Source: an uncultured Acidimicrobium sp.
GTDB taxonomy: Bacteria; Actinomycetota; Acidimicrobiia; Acidimicrobiales; Ilumatobacteraceae
Length of the DNA stretch: 49,923 nucleotides
Direction of reading: 5' to 3'
Assembly: GCA_903895515.1 (NCBI GenBank)
Contig: CAITUB010000008.1
Coordinates: 1 to 49,923, forward strand
Shown: positions 16,197 to 25,340 of the stretch, piece after piece
Position numbering within the stretch: position 1 is the stretch's first letter
Layout of the letters: each line of letters starts with the position of its first letter
Position numbers and translations under genes: made by a program
Notes under the pieces: generated by a model
The model's input: the letters and a program-made list of their open reading frames with translations, nothing else
What the model was told of the DNA's origin: nothing
The model's database searches: none

Positions 16197-17638
16197 CCCG
16201 CAAACTTCCATTTGAATACAAGTGGGTTGTAGCGGTCATTTTTGTACTCGGTCTGTTCATGGAAATCATGGACACCACCATTGTCAACGTTGCTATTCCT
16301 ACGCTGCAAAAGACTTTTAATGCAACTGGTGCAGGAATTGAATGGGTCGTCATTGGTTACCTTCTTTCCATTGCGGTGTGGATTCCTTCATCAGGATGGA
16401 TCGGTGACCGCATTGGCACCAAGCGCACGTTCCTGTTTGCACTACTCATGTTCACTACTGCTTCAATTTTGTGCGGACAAGCCCACAGCATTGGAGAGCT
16501 GATCGCCTTCCGCATTTTGCAAGGCGTCGGCGGCGGAATGCTTACTCCTGTTGGCACAGCAATGTTGTTTCGCGCATTCCCACAGGAAGAACGTGCTCGT
16601 GCATCAACAGTGCTCATCATTCCAACCGTTATTGCTCCAGCTCTCGGGCCAATCATCGGTGGCCTCTTAATCGACAACTTGTCGTGGCGATGGATTTTTT
16701 ATGTGAACGTGCCAATCGGCATCTTCGGATTTATTTTTGGTGTTCTGTACTTGCGCGAAAGCAAAGAACCAACAGCCGGAAAGTTTGATGTGGCGGGTTT
16801 CCTGCTTGCAGCAACTGGGCTTGCCGGAATGTTGTATGCCCTATCGCAAGGCCCAGAAAAAGGTTGGCTGTCAAACGAAGTACTGATTACCGGAATTGCT
16901 GGAACATTTCTCACCATTGTGATGGTCATCGTTGAACTTCGTGTTGATGAACCAATGCTGACTCTTCGTCTATATCGCGATCGCATGTTCCGCAACTCGA
17001 ACATGGTTAATACATTGTCGTATGCATCGTTCGCAGCCTTTCTGTTCCTACTTCCCCAGTTTCTGCAAACGCTGCTCGGTTATTCAGCACTTGAATCCGG
17101 TCTGACTACATTCCCTCAGGCAGTTGGTGTGATTCTGGCTAGTCAATTTGTTGGCAAGCTGTACCACACCGTTGGACCGCGCAGGCTGGTGGCATTTGGA
17201 CTCTTATGCGTGTCGTTGTCCAACATTCCGTTTATGTTCATCTCGCTTGACGTCAGTCAAATGGTCATTCGAGAACTCATGTTCTTGCGAGGACTGAGTA
17301 TGGCATTTGCTTTTGTTCCACTACAGGCAGCCACATACGCCAACATTGCAAAGTCAGACACTGGCAGGGCATCAGCGATCTTCTCCACGCAGCGACAAGC
17401 ATCAGCCGCAATTGGTGTTGCGATTTTGGCCACACTGTTCCACTCGCGGCTCATTCACCTTTCGGGCGGAACTGAAGCAACACATGAGGTAACGCTCAAG
17501 GCATTTCACTTCGCGTTTGCTGGAAGCATCGTGATCTCACTTCTTGGTTCGCTATACGCTGCGGTTTTCTTTCGCGACATTGATGCCAAGCCAACCATGC
17601 ACCCTCGGCCAAAAAAGCAAAAAGCCGTTACTGCGTAA
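16193..17638 (+). CDS. MFS transporter, DHA2 family (EmrB/QacA-like)
   Basis: A 481-residue exporter of the 14-helix DHA2 family. It has FMEIMDTTIVNVAIPTLQ in helix 1, the loop motif GWIGDRIGTKRTF, RILQGVGGGMLTPVGTAM in helix 4 and the antiporter motif APALGPIIGGLL in helix 5. It is likely a proton-driven drug or lipid exporter. Translationally coupled to the SDR by ATGA overlap. Ends immediately before the convergent pyrophosphatase. Confidence 0.92.
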   Translation: MTRKLPFEYKWVVAVIFVLGLFMEIMDTTIVNVAIPTLQKTFNATGAGIEWVVIGYLLSIAVWIPSSGWIGDRIGTKRTFLFALLMFTTASILCGQAHSIGELIAFRILQGVGGGMLTPVGTAMLFRAFPQEERARASTVLIIPTVIAPALGPIIGGLLIDNLSWRWIFYVNVPIGIFGFIFGVLYLRESKEPTAGKFDVAGFLLAATGLAGMLYALSQGPEKGWLSNEVLITGIAGTFLTIVMVIVELRVDEPMLTLRLYRDRMFRNSNMVNTLSYASFAAFLFLLPQFLQTLLGYSALESGLTTFPQAVGVILASQFVGKLYHTVGPRRLVAFGLLCVSLSNIPFMFISLDVSQMVIRELMFLRGLSMAFAFVPLQAATYANIAKSDTGRASAIFSTQRQASAAIGVAILATLFHSRLIHLSGGTEATHEVTLKAFHFAFAGSIVISLLGSLYAAVFFRDIDAKPTMHPRPKKQKAVTA

Positions 17639-18118
17639 TTAGTGCTTATAGCGCGCGAGCGCGTCTTGAATTTCCTTAGTAGCGGCGTCGCGGCCTTCCC
17701 AGCCCTTCACCGTGGTGTCTTTGTTTGGCTCAAGCAGTTTGTACACCTCGAAGAAGTTGCCCACTTCATCAAGTAGGTGTTCTGGCAAGTCTTCAATGTC
17801 TTGATACGCCGCATATCGAGGATCATGTGAAGCAACACAGAACACTTTCGCGTCTGGACCCTTTTCATCCGACATCCAGAACACGGCAACTGGCCGCACC
17901 ATGACGTGGCATCCAGAAAAGGTTGGTTGGCTGAGCCACACCAATGCGTCAAGTGGGTCACCGTCTTCGCCAAGTGTGTTGGGAAAAAAGCCATAATCAA
18001 GTGGGTACTGCGTTGCAGTAAAGAGCGTGCGATCAAGCCAAATCTCGCCTGTGTCGTGATTCATTTCGTACTTATTGCGTGACCCCTGAGGGATCTCAAC
18101 GATCATTTCAACTTCCAT
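17639..18118 (-). CDS. ppa: Inorganic pyrophosphatase
   Basis: Family I soluble pyrophosphatase, 159 residues, hydrolysing PPi to two phosphates and driving biosynthesis. The start VEIPQGSRNKYEM gives the substrate Lys/Arg, YPLDYGFFPNTLGEDGDPLDALV carries the metal-binding acidic signature, and DEKGPDAKVFCVASHD and FFEVYK follow. Length is normal for actinobacteria. ATG at 18118; an in-frame ATG at residue 5 is a possible alternative. Monocistronic or co-transcribed with engB 27 bp upstream. Confidence 0.96.
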   Translation of the reverse strand: MEVEMIVEIPQGSRNKYEMNHDTGEIWLDRTLFTATQYPLDYGFFPNTLGEDGDPLDALVWLSQPTFSGCHVMVRPVAVFWMSDEKGPDAKVFCVASHDPRYAAYQDIEDLPEHLLDEVGNFFEVYKLLEPNKDTTVKGWEGRDAATKEIQDALARYKH

Positions 18119-18145
18119 AGCAACAGCCTACGGAATAAATGCGGA

Positions 18146-18727
18146 CTACTTCAGGACGCGATTAACAATTGAGCGCACTTTTTCAATTCCTTCATTGGTA
18201 CTTGTGCTCGTCCACACCACTTCGCTTGGGTCTACTTCACAGTTTTTTGCTAGATCGCGCTTGCGTGTCTCTCGCTGCGATGGCTTTACTTTGTCCTGCT
18301 TTGTGGCAATGATCTGGAAATTCACTTCACTGGCCCGCAACTGCTCAAGCATCATGAGGTCTAAATCAGTTGGTCCAATCACTCCATCAACGAGCACCAA
18401 GATGAGGTCAAGTTCCTCTCGTTCATTCAGGTAGCCAACAATCATTTTTTCCCAGCCGCGCTTCAACTTTCCCGAAACCGCCGCATAGCCGTACCCAGGT
18501 AGGTCGACAACGGTTCCACCAGTTGGAGTTTGAAACAAATTGATGAGTTGTGTGCGACCGGGGGTATTTGACACGCGAGCCAAGCTCTTGCGATTACACA
18601 CTGCGTTCAACAATGCAGACTTCCCTACGTTCGACCTGCCAACCAACGCAATCTCTGCCTTTGATTCGGGCAACTGGTCAACATTCGTTGCCGAAAGAAC
18701 AAACGACATTTGTATCGGCTTAGTCAC
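18146..18727 (-). CDS. engB: Ribosome biogenesis GTP-binding protein EngB/YsxC
   Basis: A small TRAFAC GTPase of 193 residues needed for large-subunit assembly. G1 is GRSNVGKSAL, G2 lies in SNTPGRTQLIN, G3 is DLPGYGYA, G4 is TKQDKV and G5 is TSTSTNEG. The start is a GTG at 18727; an ATG at 18709 (MSFVLSATNVDQ) is also plausible and would fit the family length. It diverges from the Gfo/Idh gene. Confidence 0.93.
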   Translation of the reverse strand: MTKPIQMSFVLSATNVDQLPESKAEIALVGRSNVGKSALLNAVCNRKSLARVSNTPGRTQLINLFQTPTGGTVVDLPGYGYAAVSGKLKRGWEKMIVGYLNEREELDLILVLVDGVIGPTDLDLMMLEQLRASEVNFQIIATKQDKVKPSQRETRKRDLAKNCEVDPSEVVWTSTSTNEGIEKVRSIVNRVLK

Positions 18728-18766
18728 AGCGCAAGGCTACGAGCCATTGCGCCCTAAAGTGGCGAC

Positions 18767-19843
18767 ATGGTTACGCGCATTGGTGTGATTGGTACGGGAA
18801 TGATGGGTTGCGAGCACATTCGCAATGTGAACGCCAATCCGACCGCCATCATCACTGCAATTTCAGACCCTCATGAAGAGCCTCTCGAATGGGCAAGGAA
18901 GGCGCTCGGCGCTGACAACTCAGTTGCTGAGTTTCGCGATCACCGTGAATTACTGAACTCAGGAGAAATTGATGCGGTAGTCGTTGCTTCTCCTAATTTC
19001 ACGCATCATTCTTTGCTGCTCGACATCTTGCGCACCGATATTCCCGTACTGGTGGAAAAGCCCATGTGCACAACCGTTGAACACTGCCAAGACGTAGTTG
19101 CACTCGCCCAGCAGCGCAGTGCGCTCACATGGGTTGGCCTTGAATACCGATACATGACGCCCATTGCGCGCTTGCTCGACGTGGTGGATTCAGGAGAACT
19201 TGGTGATGTGAAAATGCTCAGTATTCGCGAACACCGCTTCCCGTTCTTAAAAAAGGTCAACAACTGGAATCGTTTTTCACGAAATACAGGCGGAACATTG
19301 GTCGAAAAATGTTGTCACTTCTTCGACCTCATGAACCTGATTGCACAATCCCCTCCCGTACGCGTGATGGCAAGTGGATCACAAGACGTAAACCATCTTG
19401 ACGAGTTTTACGACGGCGAGCGCTCAGACATTTTGGATAACGCATACGTGATTGTGGAGTTTGAAAACTCCATGCGCGCAATGCTCGACCTCAGCATGTT
19501 TGCTGAAGCTGGAAGAAACGAGCAAGAAATTGCTGTTGTTGGCAGTCATGGAAAAGCCGAAGCGCATATTCCTGGACCAGGACATATTTATGTTGGAAAC
19601 AGGTCAAGCCGGGAAATTCGAAAAATTGATGCAACGATGAGTAGTGATGTGGCATATGCCGGTGCTCACTTCGGCGCAAGTTACGTAGAAATAGACAAGT
19701 TTGTTCACGCGGTTAGTGCACAGGGCACAGCCGACGTAACGGTAAACGACGGATTGTGGTCAGTGGTTCTTGGAGTTGCAGCACACCGTGCAATTGAAGA
19801 ACGACGCGTTGTCGAGATTGCCGAATTCAATCTTCGAACGTAA
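18767..19843 (+). CDS. Gfo/Idh/MocA family oxidoreductase
   Basis: A 358-residue NAD(P)-dependent oxidoreductase. The Rossmann loop GVIGTGMMGCEHIRN is at the N-terminus, then VVASPNFTHHSLLLDIL and the family EKP motif in VPVLVEKPMCT. The C-terminal alpha/beta domain carries GGTLVEKCCHFFDLMNLI, where the Lys and His positions match the catalytic region. The family acts on sugars, inositols and related polyols; the substrate here cannot be read. ATG start at 18767. Overlaps the convergent MFS gene by 17 bp. Confidence 0.9.
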   Translation: MVTRIGVIGTGMMGCEHIRNVNANPTAIITAISDPHEEPLEWARKALGADNSVAEFRDHRELLNSGEIDAVVVASPNFTHHSLLLDILRTDIPVLVEKPMCTTVEHCQDVVALAQQRSALTWVGLEYRYMTPIARLLDVVDSGELGDVKMLSIREHRFPFLKKVNNWNRFSRNTGGTLVEKCCHFFDLMNLIAQSPPVRVMASGSQDVNHLDEFYDGERSDILDNAYVIVEFENSMRAMLDLSMFAEAGRNEQEIAVVGSHGKAEAHIPGPGHIYVGNRSSREIRKIDATMSSDVAYAGAHFGASYVEIDKFVHAVSAQGTADVTVNDGLWSVVLGVAAHRAIEERRVVEIAEFNLRT

Positions 19844-21317
19844 CTTTGGATCCAGCAGAAATCATTTGTGCACTAGTTGGTTTGCGGTAAATCAAAATCA
19901 TCAAAATTCCTGCAGCTAGATACACGACTCCATTGATCGTCCATGCAGTGTGATACGCCGAGAGGTCAAGTTTTGCTGTTTCCGACGTCCAATTCAATGG
20001 TGAACCAGATGCCGCGGCTTCCTTTGCACGCATGCCAAGCAAGTAAATCTGCTTAAACGCAGGAGCCGCAACGGTAAGTGCGATTGCTGAACCGAGCGCT
20101 GTACCAATTTGGCGAGTCGTCGTATTTAACGCAGATCCCATTGCGAACTCAGATGGTGGCAAAAATGCGGTTGCTGAACTCGACAGCGTCGAAATAGACA
20201 GTCCAACTCCCATGCCCGTGACCAGCATCCAAGGCAGGTAATGCATTACATAATTTGGGTCTGTCGTCATGAAATGCGCCAGCATGAACGTTCCGAAACT
20301 GAGCATCACCGCTCCCACAAATAACACACGCGCGTGGCCAAGTTTCATTGCATATTTGCCTGCAAAAGGGGCAATAAACGCCGCCATTGCTGGGCCTGGA
20401 AATGTTGCAAGGCCAGAACGCACCACGCTGTAGTGCCACACCTGCTGCAACCAAGTGGTGTTCAGAAGCCACATGCCAATGAAGCCGACACTGAACAACA
20501 CACCAGACAAATTGGAAGCAACAACAAACGGAAGTTTGAACAACGAAAGATCAAGAAGTGGACTCTCCACTGTTTGACAACGACGAATAAACCCGCCGAT
20601 CAACATCAGCCCGAGTGCAAACACAATTCCCGTTCGCTTATCTACAAATCCCCATTCTTCACTTTGGGAAATGGCAAGAACAACAAGTGCCACTCCCGAG
20701 AAACCAAACAACACACTCGGGTAATCCACTTTGCGCTGCGCATTTGCATCTTTGCTTTCATGCAAAATTCTGCGACCCATAATCACCGTAAAAATACAGA
20801 ATGGAACGTTGACAAAGAACAGTGATCGCCAGCCCCACCAATCCACGAGCACGCCACCAGCAGATGGTCCAATTGCTGCCGCAAGTCCACCGACAGAACC
20901 CCAAATAGCAATCGCTTGTGTTCGTTTTTCAACGGGAAACTCTGGCAACACCAATGCAATGGAGGCTGGTGTGAGCTGTGCTCCACCAATTGCTTGAATG
21001 ACTCGCGCAAGAACCAGCATTAACGCTGACGGAGCTATTCCGCACAGCACCGATCCAATACTGAAAATGGTGAGGCCGCGCAAGAATGCGCGCTTACGAC
21101 CAAACACATCTGCAAAGCGACCTGCTGTTAACAAGCCTGCGGCGTACGCAATGGAATATGCCGAAAACACCCAAGCCAGAATGTTGGCTTGATCGTGACC
21201 AAAGGTCTCCTCAATTTTTCCGCGAGCAACAACCACAATGCTCAGGTCAAGAGACACAAGAAATGTTGCAATTGCGGTCAAGCTCAACACCCGATATGCG
21301 CGAGACATTTTCGCCAT
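19827..21317 (-). CDS. MFS transporter, DHA2 family
   Basis: A 14-helix type MFS exporter of 496 residues. It has SLDLSIVVVARGKIEETFG in helix 1, the loop motif GRFADVFGRKRAFLRG, RVIQAIGGAQLTPASIAL in helix 4 and AAIGPSAGGVLVDWWGWR in helix 5. The ATG at 21317 has AGGTGA 8 bases upstream, so I prefer it to an open frame reaching 21383. It starts 2 bp after the PhnA-like stop, indicating one transcript. Substrate unknown. Confidence 0.9.
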   Translation of the reverse strand: MAKMSRAYRVLSLTAIATFLVSLDLSIVVVARGKIEETFGHDQANILAWVFSAYSIAYAAGLLTAGRFADVFGRKRAFLRGLTIFSIGSVLCGIAPSALMLVLARVIQAIGGAQLTPASIALVLPEFPVEKRTQAIAIWGSVGGLAAAIGPSAGGVLVDWWGWRSLFFVNVPFCIFTVIMGRRILHESKDANAQRKVDYPSVLFGFSGVALVVLAISQSEEWGFVDKRTGIVFALGLMLIGGFIRRCQTVESPLLDLSLFKLPFVVASNLSGVLFSVGFIGMWLLNTTWLQQVWHYSVVRSGLATFPGPAMAAFIAPFAGKYAMKLGHARVLFVGAVMLSFGTFMLAHFMTTDPNYVMHYLPWMLVTGMGVGLSISTLSSSATAFLPPSEFAMGSALNTTTRQIGTALGSAIALTVAAPAFKQIYLLGMRAKEAAASGSPLNWTSETAKLDLSAYHTAWTINGVVYLAAGILMILIYRKPTSAQMISAGSKVTFED

Positions 21318-21319
21318 GA

Positions 21320-21676
21320 CTACATCACCTTTCGAACAACACTTGACTTTAAATACATGGCACCAAAACCATCGATCTTGCAATCAATATCATGGTCCCC
21401 GTTGTCGCGCACCAAACGAATGTTGCGCACTTTTGTTCCCACTTTGATGGAGGTTGGTCGCCCCTTCACCTTCAAGTCTTTCACCACTTGCACAGAGTCG
21501 CCATCTTGCAGAATATTTCCTGCTGTGTCTCGAATTTCAGATGGGCCGACATTTTCTGTGTCTTCAGCAGCAACACTCACCGACCATTCATGCGCGCATT
21601 CTGGGCACGCAAACATTTCACCGAGTTCGTAGGTGTATTCGCACGAACATTGTGGGCATGGCGGCAATGTGGTCAC
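21320..21676 (-). CDS. PhnA/YjdM-like zinc ribbon protein
   Basis: A 118-residue protein of the YjdM (formerly PhnA) family. The N-terminal zinc ribbon is CPQCSCEYTYELG-MFACPECAHEW (four Cys). It is followed by the domain with GNILQDGDSVQVVKDLKVKG and the C-terminal IDGFGAMYLKSSVVRKV. Despite the name, the family is not needed for phosphonate breakdown and its role is unknown. Start is ATG at 21676. Stop is 2 bp from the MFS start. Confidence 0.92.
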   Translation of the reverse strand: MTTLPPCPQCSCEYTYELGEMFACPECAHEWSVSVAAEDTENVGPSEIRDTAGNILQDGDSVQVVKDLKVKGRPTSIKVGTKVRNIRLVRDNGDHDIDCKIDGFGAMYLKSSVVRKVM

Positions 21677-21696
21677 AGACCACAGTACCCCGATAT

Positions 21697-22146
21697 CTAT
21701 TGGGCAATTGTGCTGAAGTCTTCCGAACGAGGCAACGACAGTATCGCTTTCATCAGGTTTTCGGGAGGGGCGATCATTTTGCGCGTCGCCAAATCAAAAA
21801 ATGCAACAAGGCTCGAAATCTTGCACGCAAGTTTTCCATTTTCCTTGATGAACTGATTGCGAAAGATAAACCGCGTGTTGTCTTCACTGATGCCAGCAAG
21901 TTCATTCGTCACTGTCAGATCTTCGGCTAAACGGACTTCTCGCTTGTATTCAATTTCATCTTTGAGTACAACAGGTCCAAGCCCAGCGCCAAAAAACTCC
22001 GTGAGTGTGTAACCATTGGCATTGAAAAACTCCATCCGCGAATTTGCAGAAATATCAAGGTACGCCACATTGCGCATATGTCCATTGGAGTCAATCTCGC
22101 CCCAGCGGGAGCGAATATGAATTTCAGAGCGATCGTCAGCTGCCAT
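21697..22146 (-). CDS. Acyl-CoA thioesterase (hotdog fold, 4HBT)
   Basis: A single hotdog-domain protein of about 149 residues. The active-site helix region RWGEIDSNGHMRNVAYLDI carries the Asp used by 4-hydroxybenzoyl-CoA thioesterase-like enzymes. It is expected to cleave acyl-CoA thioesters in the cytoplasm; chain preference unknown. The ATG at 22146 is preferred to a TTG at 22155. Lies between GH3 and PhnA genes, same strand, short gaps. Confidence 0.85.
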   Translation of the reverse strand: MAADDRSEIHIRSRWGEIDSNGHMRNVAYLDISANSRMEFFNANGYTLTEFFGAGLGPVVLKDEIEYKREVRLAEDLTVTNELAGISEDNTRFIFRNQFIKENGKLACKISSLVAFFDLATRKMIAPPENLMKAILSLPRSEDFSTIAQ

Positions 22147-22161
22147 GACTACCAAGGCTAG

Positions 22162-24372
22162 TCACAACTCAATTCTCTCCTGAACGTGAAATAGAGCAGA
22201 CAACGATTCTGGATCACCTGAGAATTGTCCAATTTCACAATTCCATGTTCCACCTTCTACAAACCAACTGTGACTCTGCACATCTCGTGTTGCCAAGCGC
22301 TGGAGTGGAACTTCACATTCAACTTGCACGGTTTCTCCAGCAGCAACGTCAACTCGCTTAAATGCAACGAGTCTGCGTAGTGGTCGCTCAATTGTCGACT
22401 CGTTACGACCTACGTACACCTGCACCACTGTGGCGCCATTACGCGCTCCCGTATTGCGCACTGCACAACGAACCTTCACTACTTCTGCAATTTCAACACT
22501 TGCGTCTACATACGAAAAGGTGGTGTAACTGCAGCCGAACCCAAACGGAAACATCGCCTTGTTTCCATCGCGATCAAGTTTCCATTGTCCGTGCCAGTAG
22601 TCGTACGTAATTGCTTTGGCATTGCGGTCAAAGAACGGAAGATGCGATTCGTCGTGCGGAATGACGAAAGGCAAATGTCCAGACGGATTCACCACGCCAG
22701 CCAACACATTGGCAAGCGCTCGGCCACCGTTGCTACCGCTGTACCAACCCATCAGAACAGCAGGCACTTCATGTATCCATTCCGACATGACTACTGCGCT
22801 ACCTGCGACAATCACCACGATGGTTCGGGGTTGCACTTGGGCAATGGAATGAATCAATTGAACATCGGCATCCATTAGTCGCAATGACTCTCGATCGCCA
22901 CCAATGGAGAACGTGCCGTTACGCGACTTGATGCGCAATTCATCTGGTGCGTAATGATGATTTTCGTGCATGTACTTTTCGTATTCACGCGCCAATTCCG
23001 GGTCATCTTGTCGTGGAATGAGTGAAAGCATTGGGGCAGTATCTTCCGAATCACCAATGAATTCACCCTCTTCTTCCTTGGTGTAGCCAACAACGATGAT
23101 GGCCACATCAGATTGTTTTGCTTGCGCAACTTGAGCAGCGAGCATTTCCTCAGGATTGTGCACAACCTTGCAATCGGCAAAGTGCTCAGTGATGCCTTGT
23201 AGTGGAGTTACAACATTTGGCGCCATCACATCACTGCTTCCGCCATCACCAATGTTGCGCACTCCGGCAAGTCGTCCGAACACACCAATGGTCGATCCAG
23301 CAGCAAGATTCAGTGGAAGTAATGCCGAACCTTTAACGTCATCATTTTTCAACAGCACCATGGACTTTTCTGCAACTTCTTGACTCAGTGCAAGATGCTC
23401 TTCGCACAACACCACCGAACGATCATTCACTGGCAATTGACCAACGCCGAATTTCAACATGGTGGTCAGCGTGCGAGTGACAGCACTTCCAACAAGTTCC
23501 TCAGTGATTAATCCTTCAGCAAGAGCAGATGTAATTGGTGCATTGCGAATCATGCGATATGGCATTTCAACATCCAGCCCTGCTTGCAAACTCTTCACAC
23601 CATCGCGCAGTCCAAAGATCCAGTCCGAAATAACAAAGCCGGCAAAGCCCCATTCATCGCGCAAGATGTCGGAAATTAATGCGTTGTTCTCGCCACACCA
23701 TTCGCCATTCACCGAGTTGTATGCGGTCATTACGCAGGCAACGCCTTCATCGATAATGCGCTTGAAATGAGGGAGATAGACCTCATGCAATGCCCGCTCA
23801 TCAATACTTACGTCAACCCCGAACCTGGCGTTTTCCATTGAGTTCAATGCGAAGTGCTTAAGCGTTGCCATGACGTGACGTTGCGCTCCACTTGTGAGAC
23901 TTGCACCCATTTCGCCAACATGGTGCGGGTCTTCGCCGTACGTTTCCTGTGCTCGCCCCCAAGCTGGGTGTCGCAGCAGGTTGACGCAAATGCCGCCATA
24001 CAAGTCTGCGCCAACTGCTCGCAATTCTTTGCCAATGGCATCGCCAACACGCACTTCTAACTCAGGGTCGAAGGTTGCTCCGCGCGCCATTGAGACTGGG
24101 AAGGCTGTTGCTTCGCCAACAACAACACCGCGTGGTCCATCGGAGAAATGAAACCCTGGAATTCCTAGTCGCTCAACTCGGGCACCTCTAAATGGACGAC
24201 TGTGATACCCACCTGTTGTGATGTCGCCAACACCAATCCAAAACGGAACTCCGCCATCGAGACAATGCACCTTTTCATCAAGCGTCATGTGAGCAACAAG
24301 GTCTCGAGCGGCAACTTGAGGAAGTGTTCCACTTGCGACTTTGGCAAGCGCTTGCTCGTATGCAGAGTCCAC
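22162..24372 (-). CDS. Glycoside hydrolase family 3 (beta-glucosidase-like)
   Basis: A 736-residue GH3 enzyme with the usual three parts. The (beta/alpha)8 domain holds the KHFALNS motif and the nucleophile Asp in GFVISDWIFGLRDG (about residue 250). The second alpha/beta sandwich includes KSMVLLKND and the loop with GEFIGDSED. The C-terminal fibronectin type III-like domain has NTGARNGATVVQVYVG and RPLRRLVAFKRV. No signal peptide is seen, so it should act in the cytoplasm on short beta-glucosides or similar oligosaccharides. GTG start at 24372; no upstream ATG in frame nearby. It may be controlled by the inverted repeat at 24395-24423. Confidence 0.92.
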   Translation of the reverse strand: MDSAYEQALAKVASGTLPQVAARDLVAHMTLDEKVHCLDGGVPFWIGVGDITTGGYHSRPFRGARVERLGIPGFHFSDGPRGVVVGEATAFPVSMARGATFDPELEVRVGDAIGKELRAVGADLYGGICVNLLRHPAWGRAQETYGEDPHHVGEMGASLTSGAQRHVMATLKHFALNSMENARFGVDVSIDERALHEVYLPHFKRIIDEGVACVMTAYNSVNGEWCGENNALISDILRDEWGFAGFVISDWIFGLRDGVKSLQAGLDVEMPYRMIRNAPITSALAEGLITEELVGSAVTRTLTTMLKFGVGQLPVNDRSVVLCEEHLALSQEVAEKSMVLLKNDDVKGSALLPLNLAAGSTIGVFGRLAGVRNIGDGGSSDVMAPNVVTPLQGITEHFADCKVVHNPEEMLAAQVAQAKQSDVAIIVVGYTKEEEGEFIGDSEDTAPMLSLIPRQDDPELAREYEKYMHENHHYAPDELRIKSRNGTFSIGGDRESLRLMDADVQLIHSIAQVQPRTIVVIVAGSAVVMSEWIHEVPAVLMGWYSGSNGGRALANVLAGVVNPSGHLPFVIPHDESHLPFFDRNAKAITYDYWHGQWKLDRDGNKAMFPFGFGCSYTTFSYVDASVEIAEVVKVRCAVRNTGARNGATVVQVYVGRNESTIERPLRRLVAFKRVDVAAGETVQVECEVPLQRLATRDVQSHSWFVEGGTWNCEIGQFSGDPESLSALFHVQERIEL

Positions 24373-24394
24373 TTAATTAGCGTATGTCAAACAA

Positions 24395-24423
24395 CAGTTT
24401 CGCTCGGACTCGGAGCGAAACTG
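24395..24423. promoter_or_regulatory. Perfect 11-bp inverted repeat between divergent genes
   Basis: CAGTTTCGCTC (24395-24405) and GAGCGAAACTG (24413-24423) form an exact palindrome around a 7-nt spacer. It lies in the 71-bp gap between the GH3 gene (minus) and the likely start of the alpha/beta hydrolase (24444, plus). No T-run follows, so a terminator is unlikely. The symmetry suits a dimeric regulator or a hairpin in the 5' leader. Confidence 0.6.
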
Positions 24424-24443
24424 ATCTGGCAGAATGGCTAGCG

Positions 24444-25340
24444 ATGAAGATTTCAATTGATTCAGGAATTCGGTTGTGGTGCGATATTGACGGCGTTGGT
24501 CTCATCCCCAATGGCGACTCCATGCGTGCAAAGCCAACGCTGTTACTCATGCATGGTGGACCCGGTAGCGACCACTCGGCTTTCAAACCTGCCTTCGATG
24601 CAATGACCGATGTTTGTCAGGTGGTGTACTACGACCATCGCGGGCAAGGTCGCAGCGATAAGAGCACACCGGACAATTGGAACCTCAGCCGATGGGCCGA
24701 CGATGCCGTTGAACTGTGCAACGCATTAGGAATTGAGAAGCCATTCGTTCTTGGAAATTCGTTTGGTGGGTTTGTTGCTCAACGCATGGCAAGTCGGCAT
24801 CCAGGGTTTGCTCAGGCATACATTTTCAATAGCACTCGTTCCGATAACGATCGCAGCGCGATGTACGTGATGTTTCAAAAACTTGGCGGGCAAGAAGCAC
24901 ACGATGCTGCGCGAACATTTTGGGAAGCGCCAAGCGAAGAGGCCATGGCAAAAGCAGCTATGCAGTACCTCAAGATATGTGGACCGCTGTACACGCAAAG
25001 CCGTATGAATCCATTTGAAGGAAATCGTGCCGTGCGCAGTACTGACGTACTTACTCATTACAACCAAAACGAAGGACCAGCGCTTAACTTGCTCCCTGAG
25101 TTGGCAAAGGTGCAAGATCCAGTTTTAGTAATCACCGGCGAAATGGACCCAGTGACCCCAGCAAGCGATGCCGAGTTGACAGTGAGAGCACTGCCCCAAC
25201 ACCTAGTGCAGTTTGAACGCTTTGCGAACTCCGGTCACGGTGTGTACCGCGACGAACCAGAACGTTATTTCGAAGTACTCAAAGCGTTTGTTAACGCACA
25301 CTCATCTGGTTTACCTGCTGCCAAAGTGATTGACGGTTAA
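24444..25340 (+). CDS. Alpha/beta hydrolase (proline iminopeptidase-like)
   Basis: A 298-residue alpha/beta hydrolase of the S33 type. The oxyanion loop is HGGPGSDHS, the YYDHRGQGRSDK strand follows, the nucleophile Ser sits in LGNSFGG, the acid Asp in TGEMDPVTP and the His in NSGHGVY. Substrate could be N-terminal proline peptides or small esters/amides. I chose the ATG at 24444. The frame is open back to an ATG at 24384, but those 20 codons are made mostly by the inverted repeat at 24395-24423 and do not look like family sequence. Confidence 0.85.
   Translation: MKISIDSGIRLWCDIDGVGLIPNGDSMRAKPTLLLMHGGPGSDHSAFKPAFDAMTDVCQVVYYDHRGQGRSDKSTPDNWNLSRWADDAVELCNALGIEKPFVLGNSFGGFVAQRMASRHPGFAQAYIFNSTRSDNDRSAMYVMFQKLGGQEAHDAARTFWEAPSEEAMAKAAMQYLKICGPLYTQSRMNPFEGNRAVRSTDVLTHYNQNEGPALNLLPELAKVQDPVLVITGEMDPVTPASDAELTVRALPQHLVQFERFANSGHGVYRDEPERYFEVLKAFVNAHSSGLPAAKVIDG

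Noticed and set aside
24395..24423. Palindrome as a rho-independent terminator
   Set aside because: No T-run follows on either strand, and it lies between two divergent starts, not after a gene.
24384..24443. N-terminal extension of the alpha/beta hydrolase from the ATG at 24384
   Set aside because: The codons are mostly the inverted repeat, and the family fold starts at the ATG at 24444.
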